Source: Uranotaenia lowii (lineage: Eukaryota; Arthropoda; Insecta; Diptera; Culicidae). From it: DNA of 64,000 nt. A program made the position numbers and the translations under genes. This document shows, one piece after another, positions 33,430 to 46,059 of the stretch. Position 1 is the stretch's first letter, and each line of letters opens with the position of its first letter. The DNA lies in NCBI RefSeq assembly GCF_029784155.1, contig NC_073693.1, positions 161,368,031-161,432,030 of the forward strand, read 5' to 3'. The notes below the pieces were generated by a model. That model was not told the origin of the DNA and did not search any database. It worked only from the letters and a program-made list of their open reading frames with translations.

Positions 33430-34300
33430 AAAAGCACCGCAACGACCCTATCCCGCCTAACAAGATTCAAGACAGGAGGAGAGGAACCACCACCCATGTA
33501 ATCGAGGCCTAGCGCAGGAATTCGCATGGGAACCGGGAACAAATCGAGTGCACATGTGCCGGGCCGGCCAACCGAAACCCTAAACAAATCCTCGTGTCTC
33601 TCACGCTATAACAGATATAGATATTTTTCATTTTTATACACTGACGCGCACACGAGATTATAGCGGGGCTTATCTTCATTAAAAAAGTGTAAAATATTGG
33701 TTGCATCCTTTTGCACTTGGTCAGTTGGTCGGCCCACCATTCGACCAATCCGTTACCCCTCGCGCCATAGGTACGGGGATCGCGCACAAGTGCATTTGCA
33801 TGCCTCATCTTCCTGTCCGGGCGTCTTGTACCTACTACCTAAGGGAAGGTACACCTCTACCTTCCCCTGTCGTTTTTTTTCGCGAGAGCGTGCAAAATGG
33901 AAATTGAGCACCGTCCCTCGCGCAAGTGCTTGTCAGTTCTGTTGGGCAGTAAATGGCTTTTCAAATGGTTTTATTAACGTTTTTCTCCGGATGGACGACT
34001 CTGGGTTCCAGATTTTTGTTGTTTGTCTTTTGGACACGCTAGCAGTCGGGATGGCAAACGTTCGTTAAGTGAAATAGGTACTTAATAAATTGTGAAGTTT
34101 AGAACACCTGGCGGTGGATAGAGGCCAAACAAATATAAAACACATACTAAACCAACCACGAACGGTACGGAAAGTCCTATAGATTTCGTAGTATAAACTC
34201 AGAGACATTTTAACTCACCAAGAAACTTTTCGTACAGAATATGGCCGTCATCCTCTTTAACGTCGTCGAATGTATGTTCGCTTTCACAAATTAGCTCTTA
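33430..34300. promoter_or_regulatory. Repeat-poor intronic block next to the exon
   Basis: GC-richer than its surroundings, without inverted-repeat ends. It includes GGGCCGGCCAACCGAAACCC and CCTACTACCTAAGGGAAGG. Short ORFs on both strands have no motifs. Possible cis-regulatory DNA; only a comparison between species could show it. Confidence 0.25.
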
Positions 34301-34480
34301 TATAAAACCAAATGTTGTTTGGAGAGATTTAAATTGTTTAAAATCTATAGGATGCGAACCTCTGGAAAAAAGATTTCATATGCATCATATTGGGACTTAT
34401 TGAGTGTGAGATATAACACTTTTCAATGGAAAAGAGGTATAAATATCCTTACTAACGACCAACTGTGGAACATATAGATA

Positions 34481-35400
34481 GGGGAGAGTGGGGATACTTG
34501 ATCCCCTTTTCTTATTTTCACCATATCTTTTTGGAAAAATTTAGCAACTCGCCGTTTTTGACATTTTCTGACAGCTTGTAACTTCAAGTTTCTATGCTCT
34601 AAAAATTAGAACGATACTTGTACCCGTTGATGAACTAGAAGCATTTTCGTGGGAGTAAAAAATTGCGATTTTTCTGAAGTTAGGGGAGACTTGATCCCCT
34701 ATTGAAGGATCCTTGTATAAAAATCAAACAAAACCCCAAGATAGAATGTTAATTGACTATTTTGGTCATGTTTGTTCTCATTTCACAATTTATAGCAGAC
34801 ATAAAAAGAAAATTCTATAACTTTGTCTCAACGCTAAAATATTGCATACTTAAAGGCGCTATTTTTATAATTGAGAGAAAATTAATTATTTTTGCTCTTT
34901 TCTTAAGACAATTTTTTGATAAATATTTGTTTTTGGATAAATATGAGTAATTTCGTAATCAGCAATCATAACGATCAATTCAGAAGAAGAATATGCCGTT
35001 TGGAAGGGGGATCAATTGTACCCAACTCTAGGGTATCAATTGTACCCATAATCAACATTTTAGAAAACTTTTTCTGAAAAAAGTTGAGAGTTTTCCATTG
35101 CTTTGAAAATATGGCATTATGAAGTTCATTTTACGCTCGAACGATTGATACATTCGAACAAATATTTTTTTCATAATTTTCCCATGTAAGGAACATTTTA
35201 AAGTGTTGAAAAAAGATCTTCAAGTTACATTTTGTAAAAATTCTCAAACAATTATTTTGTTAAAAATTTTTAAACTGCAAGCATTGTTATTTTGCTCATT
35301 TTGGCACATTTTTCTAGATCATTTGATCTTTGTAAGACATTCCAGTTTCGAGAGCTAAGGAATCAAGTATCCCCAGGGATCAAGTATCCTCATTCTCCCC
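34481..35400. mobile_element. MITE with GGGGAGA ends
   Basis: The ends are GGGGAGAGTGGGGATACTTG and the inverse of GGGGAGAATGAGGATACTTG, with TA on each side (34479-34480 and 35401-35402). Subterminal copies of ATCAAGTATCC and GATCAATTGTACCC occur inside. 920 bp, no transposase. It probably belongs to a TA-target (Tc1/mariner-like or similar) superfamily. Confidence 0.8.
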
Positions 35401-35599
35401 TATAGCTTACTAAATCGGAAAAATATTCGACACAAGAACCTAAAATTCATACGAAAATTTCACTTGAAATAAAGCTGATTGTCAAATGCCACGAAATCTT
35501 ATCTTTAAATCATACCTATTAAACACGAAATTTGTTTTCGATATAAATCGAAATACTATTGTATTCAACACATTCGCAATCACGCATCAGAATGAAATT

Positions 35600-38500
35600 T
35601 TCCGATCAGGTGTTGAGTTTTTTTGCCGTTTACGTCTCCGCCGATCTCGTTGAACGTTGTGGTGGCTGTTGAATAAAAACATTTCCGTCGTCGTCGTCGT
35701 CGTCGTTACAAAGGAGGAGATTCGAAAATTACCGAAAAATTGAAGAGTGGCCGCATGCATATATGTATGCCGGTAACCGATGTTCGATCATAAATTGAGT
35801 TCCCCATCAAAGGCGCATAAAACGAATTCATTTAATATTTTGAGCGATCGTAAAAAACTGCTCAGTGCTGCGATGCTGTCTTCCCCAATCGATGATCGTT
35901 GATGATGCGGTAGGAGTCGCCCGATGTAAGTACCTTTTTCGTTTGGCCGAGAAAGGATCGCCTCGCCGTGCAGCCTCCTCATTCATCCGGGGACATGAGC
36001 CGAACGAAGATGATTATGATGAATGTAAGACAACATAATTCTCATGTTTGCCAATAATTGCGTGCATGCATATGTATGCTCATGTTACATGTCTCGCATT
36101 AAGCGCACACACAAAAAAAACTGAACACGCTGCCGCCACCGCAGCTTCGTCGCATTTAAGTTCGGCGCAGTGAGGGCACTTAAGCGTACTGACTGACTCT
36201 CGAGTCTCGGTATCCTCCTGAATGAGATTCGGCAACGAAATGTACCGTAAATGTTTATTAAAATCCCATTATTCATACAGCAGCGAGCGGATTCGAAAAG
36301 GTAGAAGCCCTGGTAGAGGCGGTGGCCTAAGGATGATGGCTTCCAGGGCCACGGCCCCGATTTTGAGGGATTTCGTGTAATGGAAAGCACCCGATTGTAC
36401 GGCGAAACGATCCCCGGGAACGATGCCGGAAAATTGATGGCGCGCTCTTTCGTTTTATCCTCGCGTAATCAACGGGTGATTGAAAAACATAAGTGTACAG
36501 TCTTTAGCACCCGGCATGTAGGCAATATCTGTTCTGTTCCGAGAGTTTGTACTGCCGCCCTAATCCTTCTTGGGCATTAGTTAGGCTTTTGATCGGGATA
36601 AACTTTCTCTACGGATCTGGGCAGAACGGCTGCCAAGCTAAGGTTACTATTGTTTATGACGTGTCAAGTACTTCCTAATAAGTAATTGCAGATATTTAGG
36701 GGTTTTACTCCCGTGAAAGGAAATTTATCTTCACAGAAGACGAAGTACCGTTATCAGTTTGAATAACAAGTGTCTTAAGTTAAATTTTTTTTATTATCTT
36801 AAACATAACTTCTTGCCAGATTTCCGTATTTTATACGGCTCAGACCAAAAAAGGCTCGAAACTCTCGCCTACAAGATCTATTTCGATTAGATGTCGTTCA
36901 CTGTTTGCAAAGCTTAATGGGCATACATAAAGCGATATTAGCATGATTAATGTGCGCACCCAGCACCAGGGTGTTTTTCTATCGGCCGGGCTCTGTCATT
37001 GGCGCGTGTTAGATAATAAGGCACTGATAACCTGCAGCGGGTCCACCGAAAGGCCCCCGAAAGCAAACCAAGTCATCAATAGCAACGAGGGCAGCCATAA
37101 ATCGAGAGCTATCTCCCCTGAAAGAGACCCCTAAGCACATTATATAAAATCCCAGGCACATCAGCAGCAAACGCGAGCCGAAGTTTTGTCATACTTCTGC
37201 GCGGAGCTGACAAAAGTTGAACAGGTGGAATGACATTCAACGCCAACGACGCGACGTCGAGTGTGGAAAATATGGGGTGTAAATTTATGTCCCGCAGTTC
37301 GGCCGACATGCCCCGAATAAGAGACCCGTAACGCGTTTGCGAGAAATGCGACCAAATATCTAATTATTCAAAATTTCAAAGATCCCAGGGCGATAACCGA
37401 GTACCGGAAAAACAGAGACACCCAGCTCTTCTAGCTGGGGCTCTTGCTTGATGAGTTGTTGCCAGTTGGTATTTGCTCGATCGGAATGTGTACCATCATC
37501 TCGAAGAAGCTGGAGTGCTCCCACTGGAGCAGTCTAAAAATCTGTGTCCGCACATAGTTTTACGACGTCTTTAACGGGAATTTTATCTTCGCGTTTATCA
37601 AGTGTCGTGCTTACCTTTGTCGGTTGATTAGAGACCATCGATCGGTGAGGTTTGGGGTGGGAAGTTCCCTCGCGCTGCAGATCTTACATTAATCGAAATT
37701 GAAAACTATAAAACTCCAAAGTGCTCTCGGATGCGTTAACGGCAGTCCTTCCCCGATGGGTTCGATTGTGAAACTTCGTTCCGGCGGCGGCGGCTGAGAC
37801 CGTCAGCTACCGGCGCTGAATCAATCCCATATTTTATGCTGTAATTTGCAATTTAAGCACTCCGCGCCGTCGTGTAGGCATATTCGGCTTCGCTTGTCCG
37901 CATGCAACTTTACGCGATTTTATTGCAGCACTACGTGCAGCGAACATCAAATCGCGCATCACACAAGCGATTTCCACTGCACCAACGATCGCCTTCGCCG
38001 CAATCATTGGAAGTGCGGCAGAGGCCAGAGAGCGGGGGAAATTAAATTTTATAAGTCCATTTGTAACCTCCTTTTCATTTGCGCGCGCAGCCCTGCTTCG
38101 CCGGCACAACTGCGTCTTCCGGGACATCTTTGTTTATATCCCTGGGGCCTCGTAATTGTGGTTAATCATGACATAGGAACTATCAAATGCCATCGATTTT
38201 CTTGTAGTTTCGTTAATACAATTATAAATCAATAAATTCATTTGCCCTCTAAATCTTAAATATAAAAAAATGGAGAACTCTTGAAGAATATTTACGCAAA
38301 AAATCAAAATGTTACATTGTTAATTGGGCTTAACGTCAGTGCTTCAGGCCCTGCAGCGCATCATTGAAACGGTGATCTGCACTACATCGCTCAAGGGCTC
38401 CTTTTTATTGCGGAAGAAAGGAATTAATGTGTGTTATTTGCCTACCTCCCGGGGGCAATCTAGGATTACAATGTTTCATCCAAGGTGGGGAAGATCTGCG

Positions 38501-39600
38501 TAACGGAGACGAGGACGCGGTTTATTGTGTCAATCACTCAAGATCGCATCCATCATCATCCCGCTCGCTAATTGCTTGGCCCTAGCCGGGAATAATTCTC
38601 TGTGTGCCGGCATTTCTCGCTCCACCTCCTTCACATTTGTACACATTATTGCGTGGTGTCAAAATCAAAACGTCCACCCGTAATTTGGTGTCCGGTGCCC
38701 CAGCTAACGGGAAGCGACATTGGTCGTTACCAACCGAAACATCCGAACAACGCATTCTGTTCTGGGCTTTGCATGCGCCCATGCATCATCAGGCGCATTC
38801 CTGGCCGGCCATGTCTCTCGTGCTTAACGATGGCTTGTCACGCACGCTTATAGATTCTTCCTGTTTGAAGTCGCGGGATGAACGCTGGCCGGCTGGGTGG
38901 ACGTCTGTATGTAAACACACGTGCGCTCTAGGTTCTGCTGACCGGGACCCGTTTGTCAGTCTACCAGAGCGCAGCTGGACGCGTGCAAACTTAGCCCCAA
39001 GGTGCCAAACTAGAGCAATCGTAGTCCGTACCTAATAGTAGTTGGTGGTTGGGGTGCTTTTTTTTATTAGCAAACTACCTACCGGATGAATGAGATAAAC
39101 ACAATTGCGCAAACAGCTAAGCAAATCAGTGAGTGGGATTACAACACTGCTGCTGCCGCTGCATAAGTCAACTGGCTGGCAACCACTTTCGGAAGCCACC
39201 CGGTCGGTCGGTGTCTATTTCCCAACCGGGAGCCTTCAGGGGATTGTGTGTGAGCAATCAGCTTCCCGTAGGAAATCTCAGTGGACTCAGTTAATCCAAC
39301 TTGCTAAGGCAACTGATTGGTTTGGAACAGTTTCGGAAGAAGAGCGGCAAGGGAGATGAATGCACGGGGTAGAAATCAATATAATCATAAATTATTTACA
39401 GTGATTCCCTTTAATTTAGCCCGGTTCGATTTCAAAGTGTTGCCGTTAGATGCCCTCGTCAGAGAGGAAATACGCTGCTGGTACTTACATCCGGTAGCGC
39501 TTGCGGGGGTGATTCGTTATCAACTTTGTAATGCGCGGGTTCGGGTGTCCCAGAGTCGGATGACGATTCATTTGTCAGGTTGGCTTGTTAGAATCAAATA
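35600..39600. promoter_or_regulatory. Intronic block, candidate enhancers
   Basis: About 4 kb of GC-richer, repeat-poor sequence with a CGT triplet run at 35690, homeodomain-type words (ATGATTAATG near 36942, CATAAATTATTTAC near 39384) and no element ends. Drosophila grh is known to be driven by large intronic enhancers. That this block plays such a role is inference. Confidence 0.35.
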
Positions 39601-40073
39601 GAAAACTGATAGAACTGAAGGTAGACTCAAAAAAGCGAATATTTCACAACTGCGTTGAATATCGCCTGAATTTCTTTTATTTTGACAAAATAATAACTTT
39701 TAAAACAAATAAACACATTGAACGTCTTTTTTTTTTCAATAAGGTCTTTTTCCAATTCTAGACTTAAAATAAATGTCACCACGTGATCCGGCAAGAACAT
39801 TTCTACCAGAAAGGTAAAACTCATAAAGCTGATAAGAAATTCCATAAGAAATAATTAAAGTGAGAAAGAGAACTTCTTTCAGCCATTCAATTGGTACAAG
39901 ACAAAGGGTCTAAAACGCATCTACTAAGACTAAGCTTACGAAAAATTTTTGCTCTTGGCTTAATTTGAATAACTATAACCATTTTTTCTTCTGAGCATCT
40001 GCTTCATTTATCCGCCACTTAAGGCCGGAACAAATTTCAAATCCTTTTTTTGTCACTTGGAGTTGGAACCAAG

Positions 40074-40438
40074 GTTGCCGAAATCACAGAAAAATCTGTA
40101 ATTTCTCAGAATTTTGAGCAAATTTTTATCACAGAACACAGAATTTTGAAATTTTCACAGATTTCACAGATTTTTTTAATTTTGAATGGATTTCCGAAAT
40201 TATAATTTTTTTGACGGTATCAAATTTAGATTTCTTACTTTGAATAAGAAAAGTATGATAAGATTGATAATGGTTATTGATTTGACCCAAACTAAAATGT
40301 GAAAAAGGCCCAACTTTCCATGAAATTTTTATGAAATTCAAGGAAATTGCATCACAGAAATCTATCACAGAATTCTTGGGTAAAATCACAGAAAGTCAGA
40401 ATTTGTTTTCTCAAAAGCACAGAATTTTTTTCGGCAAC
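40074..40438. mobile_element. MITE with GTTGCCGAAA ends
   Basis: The 365-bp element has 10-bp perfect inverted ends GTTGCCGAAA / TTTCGGCAAC and many internal CACAGAATTT / AAATCACAGA words. No clear target duplication was found. The short ORFs are incidental. Confidence 0.6.
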
Positions 40439-40800
40439 GGAACATCGTGCGGGGGAGATAATAAAAAATAATGCGAAAAACAAAAAGATCGGAATAAATT
40501 GCACGGAAGCTTGTATGCAACAAACTTGCACACAATACCATTTCTCAAAACCTATAAATCAAGTAATTTTTTATCGAAAAATTCAATAAAATCAAGAATA
40601 CAAAAGGGAAATAGCTCCCAGCATCCAAAATTTGTTCTTTTGTTTTGAAATCTTTCGGATATTTGATTTTTTTTCGAAATTTACATAAAATACTTAAATA
40701 TTTATTTATTCCCCTCATCAGGTTTTTTGAAATTGCGAAAGGGGGGGTGGATGACAAAAGAAGAAATTGATATTTGTTCCATCCTAATTTTAATTTGTCG

Positions 40801-40847
40801 ATCTGTTGTCGGAAACATAAACGGGGTTTATGTTTCCGACAACAGAT
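40801..40847. repeat. Perfect 22-bp hairpin with a 3-base loop
   Basis: ATCTGTTGTCGGAAACATAA plus AC is followed by GGG and then by its exact inverse. It sits in AT-rich DNA and is not part of a larger inverted repeat that I can see. It may be a young palindrome or the core of a decayed foldback element. Confidence 0.85.
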
Positions 40848-41326
40848 ATAGTTGTCAACCGCCTAACTTAGGATCATTTTTTTTCTCAAAAAATCAATCC
40901 ACAATGGTTGTAACTCTCAAACCTAATTGCTAATATCTAATTCTTTCAGAGTGAAAAACACAGTTTTCAACGATTTCTGATGCTACCAACATGATAGTTT
41001 TTCGATAAATAGGTTCCCGATCAGGAGAGCCTAGCAAAATAATAACTCAAACGTATCTCACCAAGATATTTACATCTGATTCAGTTATAATTGAGTACTC
41101 TAAATTTTCGATTTTAAGTTTCTCCAATCTGAATTATATCTTTTTCTGATTTAGTGACTTGAAAAGTTGAGCTCATTTTCAATGATAAAGATTTTTTTCG
41201 GATTGTACTAAAATTAAATGATTATATCTTATTTTGATATACGTAGTCAACGGCCCAAACCGTGCATTAAATTGAATCCAATTTGTGGGAAACCAAAAAA
41301 GGAGCATGGTCTCAGCAAATATTGTG

Positions 41327-42070
41327 CACGCTCTTTTTTTTTTAACTCAAAATTAAGTATGACCGAGGTTCAAAACATAGTTCGATTCTATGAACTTAAA
41401 GTTAAGTACCCTTTTTTCCTCCTTGCGATGGATCAAAACGGAGTTCGAACTGCGAACTCAAAATTGATCCCTTTTTTTTCCTTCGGCGAGGGATCAAAGC
41501 TGAGTTCGACCTTATGAACTAAAAATTGAACTCTCTTTGTTGGACTGAAAACACTTAGCGAGTTCAGTCCGAACCGGAACAGCAACCAACGAACACGTCG
41601 CAAAATTATGTCGTTCCGGAACAATTACCGGACGACTATGAAGGAACTTTATAATGAATGCATGTTCACCGTGTCAGCGTAAAATTCTGTCCGTCATTGT
41701 CATCATATGGTGAGCGGCTTGGAATGTCCGGAAACTTTCGGATGTTGTTTACTTCCCGTGGGAAGTAACATCCGGAAGTTTTCTTTGACCGGGAATGTCA
41801 AAACTTTCCACCGCTCTGTAATTGCAATGCAATGTACCGGAACAGCAGCATCCGGGTACAACAAATTTTAATCATCCTTTAATTCCCTGAAAAAAAGCTA
41901 CCCTCGAAAAAAAAGGATACATTCGAGTTCGGCTGCCGAACTTAGTATTGAGTATGCCTATCAGAACTTAGTTTTGCTATTGTCCAGTCAAACTCAAAGT
42001 TGAGGGAAGCCACCGAAGTGCTGTTTTGAACCAAAACTACTTAATTTTGAGTTGAAAAAAAAAGAGCGTG
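41327..42070. mobile_element. MITE with CACGCTC(T)n ends
   Basis: The left end is CACGCTCTTTTTTTTTTAAC followed by TCAAAATTAAGTA. The right end is the inverse of CACGCTCTTTTTTTTTCAAC followed by the same TCAAAATTAAGTA. AGTTCGA / TCGAACT words repeat throughout. The middle is GC-richer, with a small palindrome near 41738-41773. Target duplication is unclear. Confidence 0.68.
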
Positions 42071-42074
42071 TGGA

Positions 42075-43350
42075 TTATTGACATTCCACTTGAAATTTTT
42101 CTCGAAGTCGAAGTTGAAGTCTTGATAAGTTATAATTTTGAAAGGTTTTGTTCTGACCGATATCAAACTATGCTATATGAACGAGATATAATCTTGAAAG
42201 GATATATAATCTTGATATAATTTGAGATATTTTAACATCCTACGAGTTCTGAATAATAACTCATTTAGATAGGAACAAATTAGTATCAAAATATCTCATC
42301 TTGAAATAATTTAGTTTTTCCCTTCTGATCGGGTTCTTTTCCAATTTTCTCACGTTTTTAAGCTTTTCTTAGTTGTAGCTTTTGACAACTGCTTGTCAAA
42401 CAGTTGCTATCAATATGGATTATCAGATTAACACGTTTAGCAACATTCTGCTCAAGAAGTAAGTTAAAATAATGGTTGACTTTAGACGATTTTAGAAAAC
42501 CTAAAACCTAAACGTCTAAAAGCGGTTGAATTTTAGGAAGTTCAAAATTTTCATGAGTCTTTAATCGAATCGTCATTTTAAAAGAAGCATAAAAAAAGAA
42601 TTTCCAAACAATTTTTTTAAGCAATTCATGTTCGACTTTGGAATCTGTGGGAATGAAGTATGATATTAAAACAAAACCTTGAAATACATACTTATGGTTT
42701 CATGCATGTCAGAGATTTTACGTTATGCACTAACAAATGTACTTGAGAAAGTGCAGCGAATTCGTCAAAATTGTACTGTTTTAACCATGGTTGATTTTTG
42801 TTAAAGTTGTGCTCAGCGAATTCATAGAGTCACTAAAAAGAAATTCATTAGGTATCTTAAAATCTGTCAAAAATGCTTTTCATGTCTGTAATATGCGCCT
42901 TTGGGTATGCAACAAACTGACAAATAATTAACAGAATTATGCCAAACATAATTTGGATTGAAAATAATAGGTAATATTTAAATGATTAAATGAAATTACA
43001 AAAGAGTATCGTTAATTGGCAGATGATAGTATCCAATTTACATAAATTTAATTTTTGTTCGTTTTAAGAGATGAAATATTTAATATTCTCTTTTCTCAAT
43101 TAATTTGCTCCCTGGTAAAAACGTTGATTTTTAGAACAGAAATAAATCCCAAATTTAACTGCTTATTCTTTTTAATAATCACACAAACATTTAAAAATAA
43201 TCTCAAAAAGTATGAAGAAGTGAGATCTTATTTTCTGAACGCCATATTAAAATCAGTTTTATTGAATGATTTGATTGAAATGATTGAATGAAATGATTTT
43301 TTTTTTATTAAAAATGATTCGTCTGAAAATTAAGTCTCTTGATTGATTTC
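42075..43350. other. AT-rich intron DNA, nothing recognised
   Basis: No open frame with motifs and no inverted-repeat ends. GCTTGTCAAACAG-type short palindromes occur near 42395. Confidence 0.4.
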
Positions 43351-43364
43351 ACAAGCACTGCAAA

Positions 43365-43577
43365 AAAACGCCTTAGGTTATACTATCTAATAACGCCTAA
43401 CATACATACTCCAAAAAATTAAGAAAAATTAAAGTAGGTATTTCTTCCATTTTATGATGTTGTCTCCCCGGAGTTCGGATAAGCGGGGTTCAACTGTATA
43501 ACGATTCTTCTGACCTTTTTCGAAAAATCATCTCAATGTAGTCTTTTTTATGTTTCCGGATATGGTTGCCCTAAGTT
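43365..43577. mobile_element. Decayed relative of the 3.2-kb hAT MITE
   Basis: ATTTCTTCCATTTTATGA, ATCTCAATGTAGTCTTTTT and the end GGATATGGTTGCCCTA parallel 3336-3353, 3884-3902 and 3912-3928 in the same order. The left end (TTAGGTTATACTA) is poorly preserved and no 8-bp duplication survives. Confidence 0.55.
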
Positions 43578-43579
43578 AG

Positions 43580-44590
43580 TCCTGCACTCCTGCCTAAGGC
43601 GGTGTTGAAAACTAAAAACGAGAAATATGCCCATATTCAATATTTCGTAAAAATTAAAATATCTCCATTATTTGGAATTAAATTTAAATATTTTTTTTTA
43701 AATATAGCTAAGAAATATTCTTGATATGTTTCAAAATAGAGGAAAAAAATCCAATAACTATAACCTCAAAAGTACTGAAAATTTAGTTCTCTACTTCTTG
43801 TGGTTATCCAACTCTTGAAAAAAATTATTTATTTTTAAACTATAAAATTTTGTGGCTGGTCGTGCAAAGCTGCTTTTTAATAATCTACTAATATTGCTAA
43901 TGTTTATAATGCTTTGATTGAAAAATATCAGGGGAAAAGAGAAAAAAGAGATGTGTTGAATTGAACATATATAATTAGCTAAATAGAAAAAAAAAAACAA
44001 TGCGCTTTCAGAAAAAATGTTTTTTTCTGCGAAAAAATCTTTTATGTTTTTCGATTCGAAACAGTTAATAGTTTTGCTTACTTAAAACTGAAATCTTATG
44101 AATTGAATGAAGATTGACGTTCTTTTGACAATTCTGTCACCAATAGTCAACATTTGTTAAGATTCTTGCTCAGCCAGAACAAAATGATTACTCTACACTC
44201 AAATTTACATAATGTAATATTTAAGCTTCAATACATCTGTACTTATCTAAAAGTATCTCTCTTTATATTTCGATTGGCACTCAAATAGGATATCATATTT
44301 TAATAAGGTGTAAATTTGTGTTACTTGTTTTACTTTGGCTTAACAAAAAAGCAATTTTTCAATCTTACGTGCTGAATACTAGTGAAAAGTGCCTATAATT
44401 AGGCTACTTTTTAAACAAACAGAACAAAATCGCCCAGCCAAATGATAGGTACTGCTTTGTATATTTAAATTTTTGGAAAACGTTCCCACGTTTACGAAAA
44501 AAAACCAAGCAAGTCATCTGATTAAATGATATCGAGCGGAAGCAGAAAAAAAATTCTCAAATTTTGTCAGTTATCTTGTACACTTTGAAG
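43580..44590. other. AT-rich intron DNA, nothing recognised
   Basis: Long A/T runs without gene or element ends. Confidence 0.4.
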
Positions 44591-44929
44591 ACAGTTACAA
44601 GGGATGACATCATATCGGACTGGGTAGGCTGTGGCCGTCGATGACGGTTGTGTTTTTTTTGGTAGAAAGTTTTCAAGACTCTCAAACTATAAATAAAAAT
44701 GTTTAATTTGTGCTTTAAAGTTATAAAATGTGACAAGAAACACATTTTCATTTCGATTTGCTATCAAGAAATCATCAGACAACCAGAGCGTGATCCAGAC
44801 GGTGTAGCTCGATATAACATCTCTAAATTTCTTGAATGCTGCCGGCCGTTCACACTAAGCGGGGAAAAAACTCTGGGAAACTAAGTATTTTCTATGTTTT
44901 CTACATAAAATATGTTGGAAAGGGATCGT

Positions 44930-45265
44930 TCTATTTGCGTTTTTATCATTTTTTATTTTATCGCTGGAAACACTTTAATTTTACCTGTAGTATCAAGAGA
45001 AAACTGTATTTTCAGTATGTTCTTTTTCTGATGAACATTACCATAAGGGCCCAGCAAATGATTTTCAACAGAATTAAAACGACAAAATAAACCTTATAAA
45101 GCGGAAAACTTTTGATTGCCGTTGCAGTGACAGATTTGGTTGATTTCATTGATTTAAAAAGCATATAAGTGCCGAATTATCGTTGGGCCGTTTTACGATT
45201 TTTCATTGCCGTTTTTCTCATTTCAACAAAAACGTAAATGGGACGGACTTGCTTTGAGCGGCGGA
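44930..45265. mobile_element. MITE copy, left end lost
   Basis: Similar in order and text to 58053-58495: TTTGCGTTTTTATCAT, GCTGGAAACACTTTA, ATAAGGGCCCAGCAAATGAT, AAGTGCCGAATTA, and the right end AAATGGGACGGACTTGC followed by TTTGAGCGGC. The left inverted repeat is truncated. Confidence 0.75.
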
Positions 45266-45424
45266 ATAGCCTTGAAAGTTTTGATCACACTAGTCAAAAG
45301 TGTCTTCCGATCATATCCTTTAACCCAAACCTTCAAACCAAAATTGTTTTGCTAGGATGCAGAGGTGACCTCGGTCCTAAAGCATAAGATTGATCTTTCA
45401 TCCCTTTCTACCTTTTCCCAACTA

Positions 45425-45600
45425 TCCATTGACTACTAGGACGTGGCCGGCGCCGTTATTGATGTTTAGAGAGTGTGCTGTCAATCCCAGACACCATTCT
45501 TTTGACCTCTGGACAAAATTGATGGCCCTCGGTCAATCACGGAGTAGCAACCATTGGCGATGTGGAACCTGTTCCACTGAGCCACGCCAACGATCATGGA
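45425..45600 (-). repeat. tRNA-derived SINE-like sequence
   Basis: The minus strand has a perfect A box TGGCTCAGTGG (45574-45584). About 45 bases on lies GATTGACCG, a 7-of-9 B-box match. A GC-rich tail with GGCGCCGGCCACGTCC follows. The overall text resembles dispersed mosquito SINE tails as I remember them; low certainty. Confidence 0.35.
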
Positions 45601-46059
45601 ATTCGAAATGTTTTAAAAGTGTTTTAATTACAATGAGAAAATGAATGTGTTTAAATTACAATGAGACAATTTTGTTGCGTTGAATTAAATAATGCTGTAC
45701 AACTATTTATGATTCATTTCGAGTTCAATGATTTAAGGTGGATGTGAGTAGTCAATCAAGCTAAGCTTAGCTAAGTTACAAGGGATGACATCATATCAGA
45801 ATAGTTTTAAGCTCAGAACAAAAAAAATTACATTGAAATTATGCCGGACCTGAAGAAGATTGAACCAAATTTGTGGATAGATGCTTCTCTGATTTAATGT
45901 CAGTACGAGATGAGAGCTATTTTGACGAATTAGGGATAAAATATTTGAAATGATTTTCGTAAACTTGCTATTTCGACATGAACTGTTAGAGGCTGATAGT
46001 TTTCGTTGAAAATTGCTAATATCCAGTCATTTAGTACCTACTCTATATGCAAACAAAAT

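Larger units (their letters stand above)
44594..45797. repeat. 23-bp direct repeats bracketing 1.16 kb
   Basis: The word GTTACAAGGGATGACATCAT plus ATC occurs identically at 44594-44616 and 45775-45797. A MITE copy and a tRNA-like sequence lie between. This may be a duplicated end of one element or an unequal duplication. Confidence 0.75.

Noticed and set aside
41738..41773. Su(H)-like CGTGGGAA word as a Notch input
   Set aside because: It lies inside a MITE palindrome, so it is more likely element sequence than a grh enhancer site.
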